This document shows positions 54,418 through 64,000 of a stretch of 64,000 bases of DNA, one piece after another (within the stretch, counting starts at the first letter, position 1; the number at the start of each line of letters is the position of its first letter). The stretch is from assembly GCA_010015805.1 (NCBI GenBank), contig ML978122.1, positions 2,948,453-3,012,452 on the forward strand, in the 5' to 3' direction. The notes under the pieces were generated by a model. The model searched no databases. It was not told the DNA's origin and saw nothing but the letters and a program-made list of their open reading frames with translations. Both the position numbers and the translations under genes were made by a program. The DNA comes from Rhizodiscina lignyota (lineage: Eukaryota; Ascomycota; Dothideomycetes; Aulographales; Rhizodiscinaceae).

Positions 54418-54807
54418 TGTGGACGGTAGAGGACCGTTTTCAAGGTTGAGGGGAGTTTGAAGGTGCCGTAGAGCTCCCGGGACGATTCGGGCGAATTTAC
54501 AGCGCAATTAAGCGCAAGATGCAGTTATTTGCCTGCTGCCATGTGAAGTTGCTAAGAATCGGAAGCGTTGCCCTGCATGGGTGCAGCGAGAGTGACGACA
54601 GGCTTGGCGCTGGGATCCATGTCGCTGGCATCAGCCGGAAAGCGACCAACGACGGGCCATCGCCTTCAGTCAACAGCTTTCTCAATCCCCAAACAACTCC
54701 GCTCAACGCCATCCACATACGCTCGGAACACGTTAACATTGAACTCTCGAAAACGTACGATATCACACGACTGGTCATCCTATCTCCGAGGTTTCTAGAA
54801 GCCCACT
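54418..54807. promoter_or_regulatory. Bidirectional region between SAC1 and RAB5
   Basis: This 390-bp stretch separates two divergent ATGs and must contain both promoters. Open frames cross it on both strands (54497-54778 minus, 54519-54836 plus) but none looks like a protein. Confidence 0.6.
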
Positions 54808-55681
54808 ATGGCTCAGAGGGTGCAGCAAGGCGGTAGACCCGGTGGCACGAGATTTGCACAATTCAAGCTTGTGCTTTTAGGTATGGTGATATCTTTGAGA
54901 AGATTTGTATGTACCAACCGGTTGCTAACGATGGTAATCAGGTGAATCCGCGGTTGGAAAGGTTGGTCTGCGAACGCGCTGCAAGCGTTGACTATGCTAA
55001 CTTATCTTAGAGTTCGCTAGTCTTGCGGTTCGTTAAGGTAATATCTTCAAGCACAGTAAATATCTCTGTGCGATACTGATGTCTCCCAGGACCAATTCGA
55101 TGATTACCGTGAATCGACCATCGGTGCAGCCTTCCTCACACAGACAATCGCGCTAGACGAATCTACGACTGTCAAGTTCGAGATATGGGACACAGCGGGT
55201 CAGGAACGATACAAGTCATTAGCGCCAATGTACTACAGGAACGCGAACTGTGCTGTGGTGGTCTACGATATCACTCAAGCTGTAAGCGGACCTTGGCAAT
55301 CGCATATACCACGGACGCTAAATTGTTATGCAGTCATCATTAGACAAAGCCAAAGCCTGGGTCAAGGAGCTCCAAAGACAAGCAAACGAGAATATCATCA
55401 TCGCACTCGCAGGCAACAAGCTCGATCTCGTCGCCGAGAACCCCGACAAACGCGCCATTTCGACCGCCGATGCAGAGCAGTACAGCAAAGAGGCCGGACT
55501 TTTGTTCTTCGAGACTTCGGCAAAGACGGCAGAGAACGTGAAAGAACTCTTCACTGCGATCGCAAAGAAGCTGCCTCTGGACCAGGCAGGTCCACGAAAC
55601 ATCCGCTCTGGACCAAGACCAGGTGTGGATTTGAGACCGGAGGCATCAAATACGCAAGGAGCAGGAGGATGTAACTGCTAG
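54808..55681 (+). CDS. Rab5-family GTPase (Ypt5/Vps21)
   Basis: Five exons, 54808-54880, 54942-54961, 55011-55037, 55090-55281 and 55334-55681, have introns of 49-61 nt and encode 219 residues. Two tiny exons of 20 and 27 nt carry the P-loop: joined they give [20 protein letters not shown]. Other GTPase motifs are [13 protein letters not shown] (switch I, effector loop), [20 protein letters not shown] (switch II), GNKLDL and [18 protein letters not shown]-like VVVYDITQ and the [11 protein letters not shown] block mark the Rab5 class. The C-terminus GGCNC is a double-Cys prenylation site. It acts in early endosome fusion. Confidence 0.96.
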
Positions 55682-56071
55682 AAGTCATTATGGTTTACTT
55701 GATTCGGAGAAGAATTTGATTCTTGCGTGTATACCACTTCATGAAGATAGGACGGGGTTTTGGTATCCACGCGAGAGGTCTCATCGCGGATCAGTTGATC
55801 CTGCATCTTTGGGATACGGAGTAGAGGAGCAAATTGATATGCGCTTTTGCTAAGATATCAGCTACGTAATATACAATACAACTTTTCCAAGTAGAGATGG
55901 GTTGTAGCGCCTCTGCAAAATGGCAAGCCTTCCAATACCATACTTTATTTACAACTCACATTCCGGTCATCAATTTGTACAAGAAAGCAATTGTGATTTG
56001 ATACCTGCCATTGGAAAGTCCCGGTCCTCTTTCCTTAATGATTCCGCATCCTTTCCCTCATCTTGCTATCT
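55682..56071. other. Intergenic, convergent 3' ends
   Basis: This is the region between the RAB5 and RCF1 stop codons. Nothing is recognised in it. Confidence 0.4.
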
Positions 56072-56705
56072 TCATCTGTTCCCATAGACCAACTCTTTGA
56101 CGCTTTGAAGGATTCCAGGTTTGGGAGTAGTCTCCTGCTCTGATTCTTCCACGACGCTTCTGATCTGTCCTTGCGACCCCTGCGACCCTTGCGACCCAGA
56201 CTGAGCTGCTTTTCCAGCAAACAATCTTGCCCTCATCTCCTTCTCCTCCTGATCTCTGGCCTCCAACTCTCTCAACCATTTCTCATGCTTCTCCTTCTTC
56301 TTTGTCTCGCTCATGATACCTTCTAATTCTTTCCTCTTCTCGCGATCCGCCTGCCAGTATACGCTCCCGAGGACCATGGCGATGACGGTAAAACCTTGGG
56401 CGTATATACGCCGCCGAAACATGCGATTTGCTTCATTGTGATTACCTGAACGAATGGCTCTTGTTGCTCCGAGGAGAGCCCAGCAGGTCAAGATACAACC
56501 GAGAGGTATGAGGGGTTCTTCGCGGATGCGACGGAGGAGTTTTGTAGGGCGAGATTCGTTGTAAAATCCTCTATGTTTAACATTAGCATCAGAGGAGGGA
56601 ATTAGTTGTTGAAGGTATTGATAGAAATCTGATAAGGCTGACTGAAATGGAGACTCACTCATTGTCGTCGAAGGAAGACGGTGGTTGACTTGCTGGAGAA
56701 GTCAT
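56072..56705 (-). CDS. RCF1: Respiratory supercomplex factor 1 (HIG1 domain)
   Basis: Two exons, 56705-56659 and 56570-56072 (intron 88 nt, phase 2), encode 181 residues. The start MTSPASQPPSSFDDNEGFYN is formed by splicing and matches Rcf1. The HIG1 domain covers residues about 25-110 with two membrane helices (EEPLIPLGCILTCWALLGAT, RIYAQGFTVIAMVLGSVYWQ) and the conserved RMFRRRIYAQGF block. A coiled C-terminal part (EKHEKWLRELEARDQEEKEM) contains the SQG repeat listed separately. The protein sits in the inner mitochondrial membrane and stabilises the complex III-IV supercomplex. Confidence 0.95.
56171..56205 (-). repeat. Short SQG-coding triplet-multiple repeat in RCF1
   Basis: A 9-bp unit coding for Ser-Gln-Gly is repeated in QSGSQGSQGSQGQ within the RCF1 tail. 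It is a simple-sequence expansion inside a disordered segment. Confidence 0.6.
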
Positions 56706-57729
56706 GTTCGGATCAAAGCTATTAGGGAGTAATAAGGGCGGAACCAAGAAGCGTGACGAAATTTGAACTAAGGCCTTGAAATCAGGGCTTGTTAGAGACT
56801 CTATTCGAGAACGAGACCTCGCATTATCAAGTTCGAATGGTGCTCTCGTGCTCACTGCGTTTCTATGACGCGCTCGCGGTTAAGATACGATAAAGGGACC
56901 GGAGTTTAGCCGAAGACGAACGAATATCAGCCGGCCGGCCGACCGTGAACTGCCGTCAGGCAGGCAGGCCTAAGAGCCCGTACGACTTCATTTGCTACAG
57001 CTTAAGTAAAACTCGCAAGCCCATTGGACAGCATCTTTGAAGATGTAGAACGCTATTCAGAACATATTCATATTATCTGTTCAAGGTTTGCCTTTTGCAG
57101 ACAATGCTCATCAGGCCGGACCAAACCGCTGACTCGCATTAGATCTGCTCTATCTCGTCCGGTCGTTCTTCTACCTCCGACAACGGCATTGTTCGCAAGC
57201 TCATCGTGCCAAATCGCGCAAGCTAATTGTACTTGATCCGCTGATTCTTGCGAGAAACTACGTCCGAACACTGAAAAATAGCTCCGTGGCCATTACCAAT
57301 CGTATCTAGCAAGGTTGACGATACATTGATAAGGACGCTCGGCCCCGCGTTGCGTAAATTATCAAATCTTTAACGCCCCAGACCTGCAAGATTCAGTTAC
57401 CATCATATTGGCAAAAAAGGTTCGCTTTAAAGCTTCCGAACTTTTCTCCACTCGGTTTGCCTTTTGACATTAAGTGCTGACACAAGAGCTTGTTTTCGCT
57501 ATCAAGACTTTCTTCGCTGGGGATCGTCCGTTCTCCGTGACATCTTTGGCTTTTCCGGTGGTTATTGTAGATCTATAAGTTCTCGAGTCTGCATCATGTA
57601 TTTTTTTCGTTCTTGCGTCTGTTCCTGCCTTAGTCCATTTGTACAAAGAGTAGCGGCCTTCATGATCCTTTCATAGCCAATTCGGAAGTCATTGTATATA
57701 TCACATCTCGTCTATTCATTTCTTTCAAA
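56706..57729. other. Intergenic region, 1 kb
   Basis: This is the shared upstream region of RCF1 and the amidase, which diverge. It holds a CCGGCCGGCCGACCG GC-rich patch at about 56932-56946 and a GGCAGGCAGGC stretch near 56960. No gene is recognised. Confidence 0.4.
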
Positions 57730-59448
57730 ATGAAATTAAAATGGCACAATATCCTGGCTCATGTTTGCATGATTAGAATGTCGACATCCCAGTCCGTTGG
57801 CTTTGATGCCAGAGAAGCGACAATTGACACCGTCCAGCACGCCATATTTAGCGGACTCGCATCTGTTCATGATGTCGTGTCTGCATTCATTGCAAGAATC
57901 GAGAAGTTCGACTCTAAGATCAACGCCGTCATCAGCTTAAATCCGAATGCCTTGAGCGACGCAGCAGAGCAGGATAGAATGCTCGCAGCCGGAAATGCCA
58001 CTGGCCCGCTTTTCGGTGTACCGATATGCTTGAAGGATAACTACGATACTGCTTCAATCCCAACTACTGGTGGGAATTTGGCACTGAAGAACTCTCAACC
58101 AACAGAAGATGCTCCGGCCGTTGCTGTGTTACGAAAGGCAGGAGCAATCATATTGGGAAAATGCAATCTCCATGAATTGGCACTAGAAGGAATATCAGTC
58201 TCGTCAGTGGGCGGACAGACGATCAATCCATACGACTCCACTCGCACGCCCGGTGGTTCTTCCGGTGGGACGGGTGCCGGGGTGGCAGCGTCATTCTTCG
58301 TATTCGGCACTGGAACGGACACTGTCAACTCTCTTCGCAGCCCACCCGCAAGCAACAGTCTCTTCAGTATCCGACCGACACGAGGGCTGATCTCCCGCCA
58401 GGGAATTATTCCGATTTCGACGACGCAGGATGTTATTGGACCAATCGCAAGAACTATCAAAGATGTAGCTGTGGCCTTGACAGTCATGAGCAGCATTGGC
58501 TACGATCCGCAGGATAATGATACGGCGCGCGTGCCACAGGGTAATCGAAATATCGATTATGCTGCGGCAATGGATACGGCGCCTCCGCTCAAAGGACTCC
58601 GACTTGGTCTCATCGAAGGATTTTTTAACCGGACTGCGTCAACAGAGACGACACCAGTGAACGAAGCATTTGACAAGATGGTATCACGTCTCACTGCCGC
58701 AGGCGCAACTGTTGTCTCAATCAAAGAGTCGATTTACAATTCAACCGCAATCCAAGCTTTCGATACACAGAGGTTCGAATATAGAGAGAACATGAACAAA
58801 TATCTGCAACGACCATCACTGAAAGGAACGCACCCATCTACACTCGACGAGCTCTATGAAACCAGCTCGAATGGCACCGGAGGTAAATTCCTCGTCATCC
58901 CCAGCCAATATGAATACGTCACGACATCGTTGAAATCATCAACAAGCAACGCAACCTACGATAATATCCAACGCGGCATCTCCAACCTAACTATAGCCCT
59001 ACAGTCGACGTTCGCAGCGAACAATCTCGACGCCTTAATCTACCCCGAACAGCAGCATCTAGTCGTCAAGCTCGGCAGCCCATCGCAATCCGGTCGGAAC
59101 GGCATCCTGGCCGCGCTTACTGGAGCACCTGTTGTCGTGGTGCCGGCGGGCTTCTCGCCTCCAACGGAAACTGCGCCCATTGGAGTGCCGATCGGGATGG
59201 AGATCTTGGGCCCGAAGTGGGACGAGGCGAAGATTTTGGGGATTGCATGGCAGGTGGAGAAATTGACGAAGGTGAGGAAGAGTCCGGTTTGGGCAAGAGA
59301 GGTTGTGGAGGTGAGCGGGAGGACGGCTAATAGTACACTGGTGGCGAAGATCACACCAAATACGAAGAATATTCCTCCCGAGTATCCTGTTGGTTCCCTC
59401 GGAGGTGCGATTGTAAATGCGGAGGGAGTGAGCTTTTTGAAGAAGTAG
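57730..59448 (+). CDS. Amidase signature family protein
   Basis: This is a single exon of 572 residues. The amidase signature includes GPLFGVPICLKDNYDTASIP with the catalytic Lys, NPYDSTRTPGGSSGGTGAGV with the cis-Ser, and GTDTVNSLRSP with the nucleophile Ser. The replacement of the common GGS by VNS is regular in a fungal clade of amidases. A C-terminal part (YPEQQHLVVKLGSPSQSGRN, LTGAPVVVVPAGFSPPTETA) closes the fold. The start could be the first ATG or an internal Met at residue 17 (MSTSQSVGFDAREATI). Many NxS/T sites and a short hydrophobic stretch suggest, but do not prove, secretion. The substrate is unknown. Confidence 0.93.
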   Translation: MKLKWHNILAHVCMIRMSTSQSVGFDAREATIDTVQHAIFSGLASVHDVVSAFIARIEKFDSKINAVISLNPNALSDAAEQDRMLAAGNATGPLFGVPICLKDNYDTASIPTTGGNLALKNSQPTEDAPAVAVLRKAGAIILGKCNLHELALEGISVSSVGGQTINPYDSTRTPGGSSGGTGAGVAASFFVFGTGTDTVNSLRSPPASNSLFSIRPTRGLISRQGIIPISTTQDVIGPIARTIKDVAVALTVMSSIGYDPQDNDTARVPQGNRNIDYAAAMDTAPPLKGLRLGLIEGFFNRTASTETTPVNEAFDKMVSRLTAAGATVVSIKESIYNSTAIQAFDTQRFEYRENMNKYLQRPSLKGTHPSTLDELYETSSNGTGGKFLVIPSQYEYVTTSLKSSTSNATYDNIQRGISNLTIALQSTFAANNLDALIYPEQQHLVVKLGSPSQSGRNGILAALTGAPVVVVPAGFSPPTETAPIGVPIGMEILGPKWDEAKILGIAWQVEKLTKVRKSPVWAREVVEVSGRTANSTLVAKITPNTKNIPPEYPVGSLGGAIVNAEGVSFLKK

Positions 59449-59856
59449 ATTTGAAGCGGAGTAGTGTATAAAAAATGCAAAACGCCCAAGCAACTGGGAA
59501 GTCGTTCTCTTGACCGCTAACCCCCAACACCGCCACAGAGCCCGTAGTGCTTGACGAATAGAACCCTGTCTCCCATTTAACCAGAAAGTCACCTTGTTCC
59601 TCCGCATGTTCTCAAGCTGTCAAAGTCGATTGGAGGTCGTGTCGTGAATGAGCAGAATCGTGATTGTATGTGAACTCCGAATTAGAAAACCGTAGCTAAG
59701 TAGGTGTCGTCATCGCCATGCATCGCGACAGTGGCCAAGAGAAGAGAAAATTTAGGAGGTCGAAATGTAAGTCGTAATTTGCACGCAAATGGCATCATCC
59801 CCTGTGTTCAGTATTCAACTATGACTGAACGCGCTTCTGCCTGCAATTCTGTTGTC
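59449..59856. other. Intergenic, convergent 3' ends
   Basis: This is the region between the amidase stop and the last exon of the Hsp70-like gene. Nothing is recognised in it. Confidence 0.4.
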
Positions 59857-61983
59857 TTAATTTTCGTATGTGATCTCCGTGCTGCCGATTTCGCGATGTC
59901 CGCACATCACTCGGAAGCAAAGGACACCCTCTTCCTTGCCGAGAAGGACTTCGACTTGGCAATCGAGTTTGTTGAGTTTCTTTCCGTACATTGTCTTGCG
60001 CTTCAAAAGCTTGGGATCGATGTCCTTGAAATTTAGCTTAATAGTACCGATTCTCTTCGTCCCTAGGATTACAGTTAGTTATGAACAGTTCTTTGTTTGA
60101 TCTGTTAGAAAGTACATGGATCCGTGGTCCTCTCTGGAAGCAGGTCTACGTCGCAGCTATACAATGATAGTTCGCTTGATGAGGGGAAATCGCCCTCGGA
60201 AATTTCGTAAACTGAGCTAGATATCTTTGTGGTGTCATCGACCTTGTGACCCTTAATGTACTATCAGTAGCTGCAACTAGCAGATTAAAGTATAAAGTGA
60301 GAATGATTCGCACCTTCAGTATCTGCCAGTCAAGCCTTCTACAGCACATTCTACGCCCAGTCCATAAGCACTTGTAGCCATCCTTCTTCGGATCTATGTC
60401 TTTCCGGAAAGGTAAGCAGACCTCAAAGCCGTACGCGCGACGGCATCGACGAGAAGAAGGTTTGATTCCTTCTAGGCCCCTGAAGGCCGCGCCTCGGACA
60501 ATAGCTGCTTGCCTAATCAAGATTCAGACAATACTTAAATAATTGATGTATCTGATGAGACACTTACGGCTTCTCTGGACAGATGAGGCGGATATCACCG
60601 GCCGATCTGCACCACTCTTTGAGCTCTCGATTAATATGCGAACTGTCACCGAATCCGCCGACAAGGATAGCAAGCTGGTGGCGTGTAAGCTATGTCAAAA
60701 ACAGTAGAACAGATTGAACATACAGTTATAGGACAGTCCGGGCTCGTCTCCTTCGCTTGGTCAAGCTGTTGCTGGATCATGCGTGTAATTCGGTCAAGCG
60801 GTCGCTGGAAAAATCCTAGCATATCGCTTCTGCACAAAGTTAGTTGAAGCCTTCGGTCAATACACTCAGCGACTTACTGGTACAGCTTCACCACGCATTC
60901 TGAATCGTCATAATACCGGCCTTCCTCTACGCCGGGCATGACTAAGGTGAGCTCGTACTCCTGGTTGCGGTCTCTTGAAGACCCAAAGTCGCGCTTTATA
61001 AGTTCGAATTCTTTCATCAAAGCGCTGCCTGGACCCTTCTTCTCGAATGGGATATTGGTGAAATGCTCACGGAATACTCGCTCCATCCATGCGTGGAAAC
61101 CTCGATCTATGGAGGTGCTTCCGCATTTCCCACCGATTCCAGGGACAAGCTCCTCGAACTCGAGCTTTGGAGAGATTCCGGTTATTTTGTAGCTTGTTAG
61201 ATCCACAGTCCCTCCTCCACAATCGATTATCATGATACCCATCTTTGGTTTCAGTTGACTGTCTCCTGAACTTCCCTCGGCCAATGATTTCAGCGCAGCA
61301 ACGGCGGCAGCTTCAGGTTCCGGGATCATCTTTATCGCGTCTTCTAGTCGAGACGCAAAGCCAGCTTTCATTGCAGCAGCCTTAGTGTCCGCTTTCGCCT
61401 TGTCTGACCAAATTGCTGGTACAGTAAACCAAAATTCAATCGGCATGGTTGCTAGAATCTCTGCAGAGAAGCGCTTTTCGAGGTGATCCATTACGTGCCG
61501 ATAGAATGGTGTCAGGTATGCAGCGCATACGTCCGCAGGAGACATGTTCGCAGGCAACCTGAACATGCCATTGCCCTCGCTTTCCGCCAGAGTGTGAAGT
61601 TCCGGGTCATCAAAGTCGGTAACTTCCACGTTCTTATCAAGGCCCAACTTAAACCATGAACACGCAACCATCTTCGGTAGCACTTCATAACCCCATCTGT
61701 CGGAATCGTAATGTGGATTCTCGTTGGCGAAAGCAATGCGTGACGGAGTCTTGCTAACCTCGTCCGATGCTTTTCCTTTGCCCGGCCAGTTGCGGATTAG
61801 ATCAATATCATTCACATTCTTGATGCTTTCTTGGGCTGTGCTAGCATATGCGGCACCTAAGAATGATCAGCAGGTGTCATTATGTTAGACCAAGCAACAT
61901 AGGTGTGAAGACAAGTCATACTGACCGCTATACGTTGTGCCCAAATCAACGCCAACTATGATTTTATGCTTCTTCAAGCTCAT
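59857..61983 (-). CDS. Hsp70-like ATPase, fungal actin-like-fold family
   Basis: Seven exons, 61983-61926, 61856-60878, 60829-60724, 60674-60568, 60512-60314, 60251-60116 and 60062-59857, have introns of 48-69 nt and encode 596 residues. The ATPase motifs are KIIVGVDLGTTYSGAAYAST (split by intron 1), MIIDCGGGTVDLTSYKI and LAILVGGFGDSSHINREL. After the ATPase comes PQAAIVRGAAFRGLEGIKPS and a Cys/Arg-rich part, then a beta-type end (VEVLLGKEEGVLCFRVM). There is no canonical substrate-binding domain or EEVD end. This family of divergent Hsp70s is expanded in filamentous fungi, often near incompatibility genes, and its clients are unknown. An earlier acceptor at 60690 would leave a 34-nt intron, so the one at 60675 was used. 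Confidence 0.88.
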
Positions 61984-63053
61984 GTTGACGTCAGGTAGTG
62001 TGAATGTTGGGATGGAATAGTGAGACTCCGCGTTAGGTCTTGCAAGTAGAGAGACAGAGAGAGGTATGGGGATGGGAAGTTTGAAGAAGTTCTAGTTGTA
62101 ACTAGAACTAAGTGAGAAAGCCCATTGAAGGTAGGGTTAATGGTTGAAAGTAAAGAAGGAGAGGGAAGAAGAGAGTCGAGAAATTTGAAAGATATAAATA
62201 GAAGGCTAAGGCATAAACGCTAAGAGAGATGCCGAATGACTTGGACTCGCTGCTCAGCTTTCGAGTGGCTTCAGGGGAGGCTCGGAGAAGCATTTATAGA
62301 AGGTAATGTGAAGTAGAGAAGCCCCACTAAGTTCCGCGTGAATTAGAGTTTAGCACAACTTAGACTAAAGGCGTAGACGAATGAGGAAAGCATGAGAAGC
62401 AGCAAGCCACAACTTGAAGGTTGAAGAGTGAATGTAGAGGTAGAGGCGCGTGTAGTTGCCAACGCTTATCCAAACGGCTTCCAATTGTTGGATCACCATG
62501 CACTTCCGAGACATTGCTATGCATATTGAGGAAATTCGAAGGGTAGAGTATCAATATGTACCATTAAGTGAAGCGGATTGCATGGAACGAGATCTAACTA
62601 TTGAACATGACTGGAACCTAGTATTGCTTACGTAACTACGATATCAGAATTTTGCATCTTACCCCCTAAATGAAGCTCAAAATCAACAGGAAAAAATGAA
62701 GTTAAAGCCTATTTATTATTCCTTCACTATAAAGCTTGAGTGAATGAAAACTGACCTTGTAGTCTGTTTTAGACCTTCGTTAGATTCATCTTCATTCTTG
62801 CATATTTCAACTCGGTTTCTATTTCTTACCCAATCTTGCAGCCTTTCATCCACTAATTAGGGACTCTATAAAGGATCAGCCGCCTCTCTTGCTTTAACAT
62901 CTCTCTTACTAACCAACAACCTTTACTTTTATATCATTCTCTCCCATCTTCTTCTAAGCTTCTACTTTGTTCTTACAACTCTCTGAGTCTCTCTAATCCT
63001 CTCACGCAATGAGCGATAACGATCAAGAGCTTAAAGGCTGCTTGTAACGAACA
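61984..63053. other. Upstream region of two divergent genes
   Basis: The 1.07 kb between the Hsp70-like ATG and the next plus-strand ATG is AT-rich in its middle. The end is C/T-rich with a TATATCATTCTC box near 62930. A 12-codon uORF is listed separately. Confidence 0.4.
63009..63047 (+). promoter_or_regulatory. Upstream ORF (12 codons) ahead of the next gene
   Basis: ATG at 63009 reads MSDNDQELKGCL and stops at 63045-63047, six bases before the main ATG. It could lower translation of the downstream ORF. Alternatively GTAACG at 63044 is a weak intron donor and this is a tiny first exon. Confidence 0.35.
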
Positions 63054-64000
63054 ATGCAACATCAAAAGAGACTTAGATCATCTACTCCATCCCAAAGAGA
63101 CATGACAACCCAAGAACTCAAACGGCCAAGGACAGATTTCGGACAACGTACACCTGAAAATCAACTTACACCTCAAGTGGCTACTGGCTCCCCAGCGCAA
63201 GAATCTTTCCTAGCTGCATCGTACAGGACCGTTGTAAATATGATTCCCGCTCGCCCTAACGTCAGCGTGAATAGAAAACGCTGGGGGGAGCTCAAGAGAC
63301 AAACTCGCTTGCTAGACGAGGAGCTGCGACGACAAGATTCAGAACTACAGGGGACAGCCCGTGAGTGTCAAAGATTGCAAGGAGTTGTTGAGCTTCGGAA
63401 TAGAGAGCTTCAGGCTCAGAAGGATCTTCTCCAGAGGAGCCAGCAAAAGCTCGACAATGCGGATCATTTCATGTCTCGACAAAATCAAGAGATTGACCGA
63501 CTTAAGAAGTTGGCCAAGGAGGAAGAGGCGTCGTCCAAGAAACTACGACAAGAGGTATCAGAGATGCACGCAAAACAAAACCAGCGAGAACAGAACCTTC
63601 GAAAGCTCCAAGAGAGTGCGGCTTCCCGGTTGGAGTCAGCAGCATGGACGCAGGACGACGACGAGGTCATCAGGCGGAAGTTCTCTATGCTTGACAAGAC
63701 GGTCCAGACTTGGGGAAAGAGATACAGTGAATGTTCCTTGGATTTCTTAAAATGTGCTTCTCCAGCTGAAATAGCGGGGTTCAAATCGACTTGGAGCACC
63801 TTCGCTCAGCTCGAAGGAGTGGACGACAACGTCATGCACCCCAACTTGTCAACGAGAGCTCCGGCAATGCTTCTCACGGGATGGCTGAATTACTATATCT
63901 ACAACAAGATCTTCGAACACCCATGGTTCTTCGTGGACTATCGGAACCGGCATTCGAACGATGCCAACTCTTCGCCACAGAACAAGAACGATCACAATCC
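63054..64000 (+). CDS. 5' part of a coiled-coil gene, runs off the window
   Basis: The frame is open from ATG 63054 to the last base, at least 315 residues with no intron needed. Residues about 85-200 are a strong heptad-repeat coiled coil (LLDEELRRQDSELQ, RNRELQAQKDLLQRSQQKLD, QEIDRLKKLAKEEEASSKKL). A compact part follows (AAWTQDDDEVIRRKFSMLDK, TVQTWGKRYSECSLDFLK, RAPAMLLTGWLNYYIYNKIF). This order, a coiled coil then a WxxDDxEVxxxF...W block and a hydrophobic helix ending in IFxxPWFF, recurs in uncharacterised filamentous-fungal proteins. The function is unknown. Only the last part of the reading is missing. Confidence 0.8.
   Translation, partial: MQHQKRLRSSTPSQRDMTTQELKRPRTDFGQRTPENQLTPQVATGSPAQESFLAASYRTVVNMIPARPNVSVNRKRWGELKRQTRLLDEELRRQDSELQGTARECQRLQGVVELRNRELQAQKDLLQRSQQKLDNADHFMSRQNQEIDRLKKLAKEEEASSKKLRQEVSEMHAKQNQREQNLRKLQESAASRLESAAWTQDDDEVIRRKFSMLDKTVQTWGKRYSECSLDFLKCASPAEIAGFKSTWSTFAQLEGVDDNVMHPNLSTRAPAMLLTGWLNYYIYNKIFEHPWFFVDYRNRHSNDANSSPQNKNDHN

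Noticed and set aside
59704-60036. Plus-strand frame opposite the last exons of the Hsp70-like gene
   Set aside because: The minus strand splices in phase into a family-like C-terminus, so this is a shadow.
60690-60723. 34-nt intron with TAG acceptor in the Hsp70-like gene
   Set aside because: Too short for a fungal intron; the next AG, 15 nt downstream, gives 49 nt and the family's LAILVGGFG junction.
1-64000. Secondary-metabolite cluster, CRISPR array, LTR or other virus-like element
   Set aside because: No backbone synthase, array of spaced repeats, terminal repeats or capsid/polymerase-type reading was seen. The dehydrogenases, amidase and crotonase-like genes are close but lack a core enzyme.

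Overview
The window is about 64 kb of chromosome from a filamentous ascomycete (Pezizomycotina). The signs are dense genes on both strands, short GT..AG introns of mostly 47-62 nt with ctaac/ctgac-type branch sites, Kre2/Ktr mannosyltransferase and GH51 genes, and many fungus-specific families. A dothideomycete-type mould is my best guess, but the sequence alone does not prove the class. I found no tRNA or rRNA gene, CRISPR array, or complete transposon or virus-like element.

Layout. 1-16.5 kb is housekeeping: the tail of an unknown gene, JIP5 (60S biogenesis), bystin/ENP1 (40S biogenesis), a BRE2/ASH2-type COMPASS subunit, a DUF4604 protein, a GT15 mannosyltransferase, a one-TM coiled-coil protein, RanBP1/YRB1 and the YEATS protein TAF14. 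16.5-18.5 kb has no gene I can support. 18.5-25.4 kb holds a secreted metallophosphoesterase (5'-nucleotidase-like), an indoleamine 2,3-dioxygenase-like haem enzyme and a CsbD-like stress protein. After a 2.7 kb gene-poor gap, 28-32 kb has an acidic unknown protein and a protein with five tandem Myb/SANT-like repeats. 32-39 kb carries, all on the minus strand, a secreted protein made of three repeats of one cysteine-bearing domain (each repeat is one exon), a TUM1-like sulfurtransferase and a GH51 arabinofuranosidase. 40-46.2 kb has two small LEA-like hydrophilic proteins and a seven-TM protein. 46.9-51.3 kb holds a secreted crotonase-fold protein, a 3-beta-HSD-type reductase and a short-chain dehydrogenase whose last residues are frameshifted. 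52-57 kb is housekeeping again: SAC1 and RAB5/YPT5 in divergent orientation, then RCF1. 57.7-64 kb has a fungal amidase, a seven-exon Hsp70-like ATPase and the start of a coiled-coil gene that leaves the window.

Gene models were spliced by hand: GT/AG borders were accepted only where the reading phase is kept and the joined protein matches the family or its own repeat. Start codons are the first ATG that gives the family-typical N-terminus.

Most interesting: the exon-per-domain triple-repeat secreted protein; the five-repeat Myb-like protein with a hidden third exon; a degraded dispersed repeat in two intergenic regions; a tandem duplication over the JIP5 stop codon; and the frameshifted dehydrogenase end.
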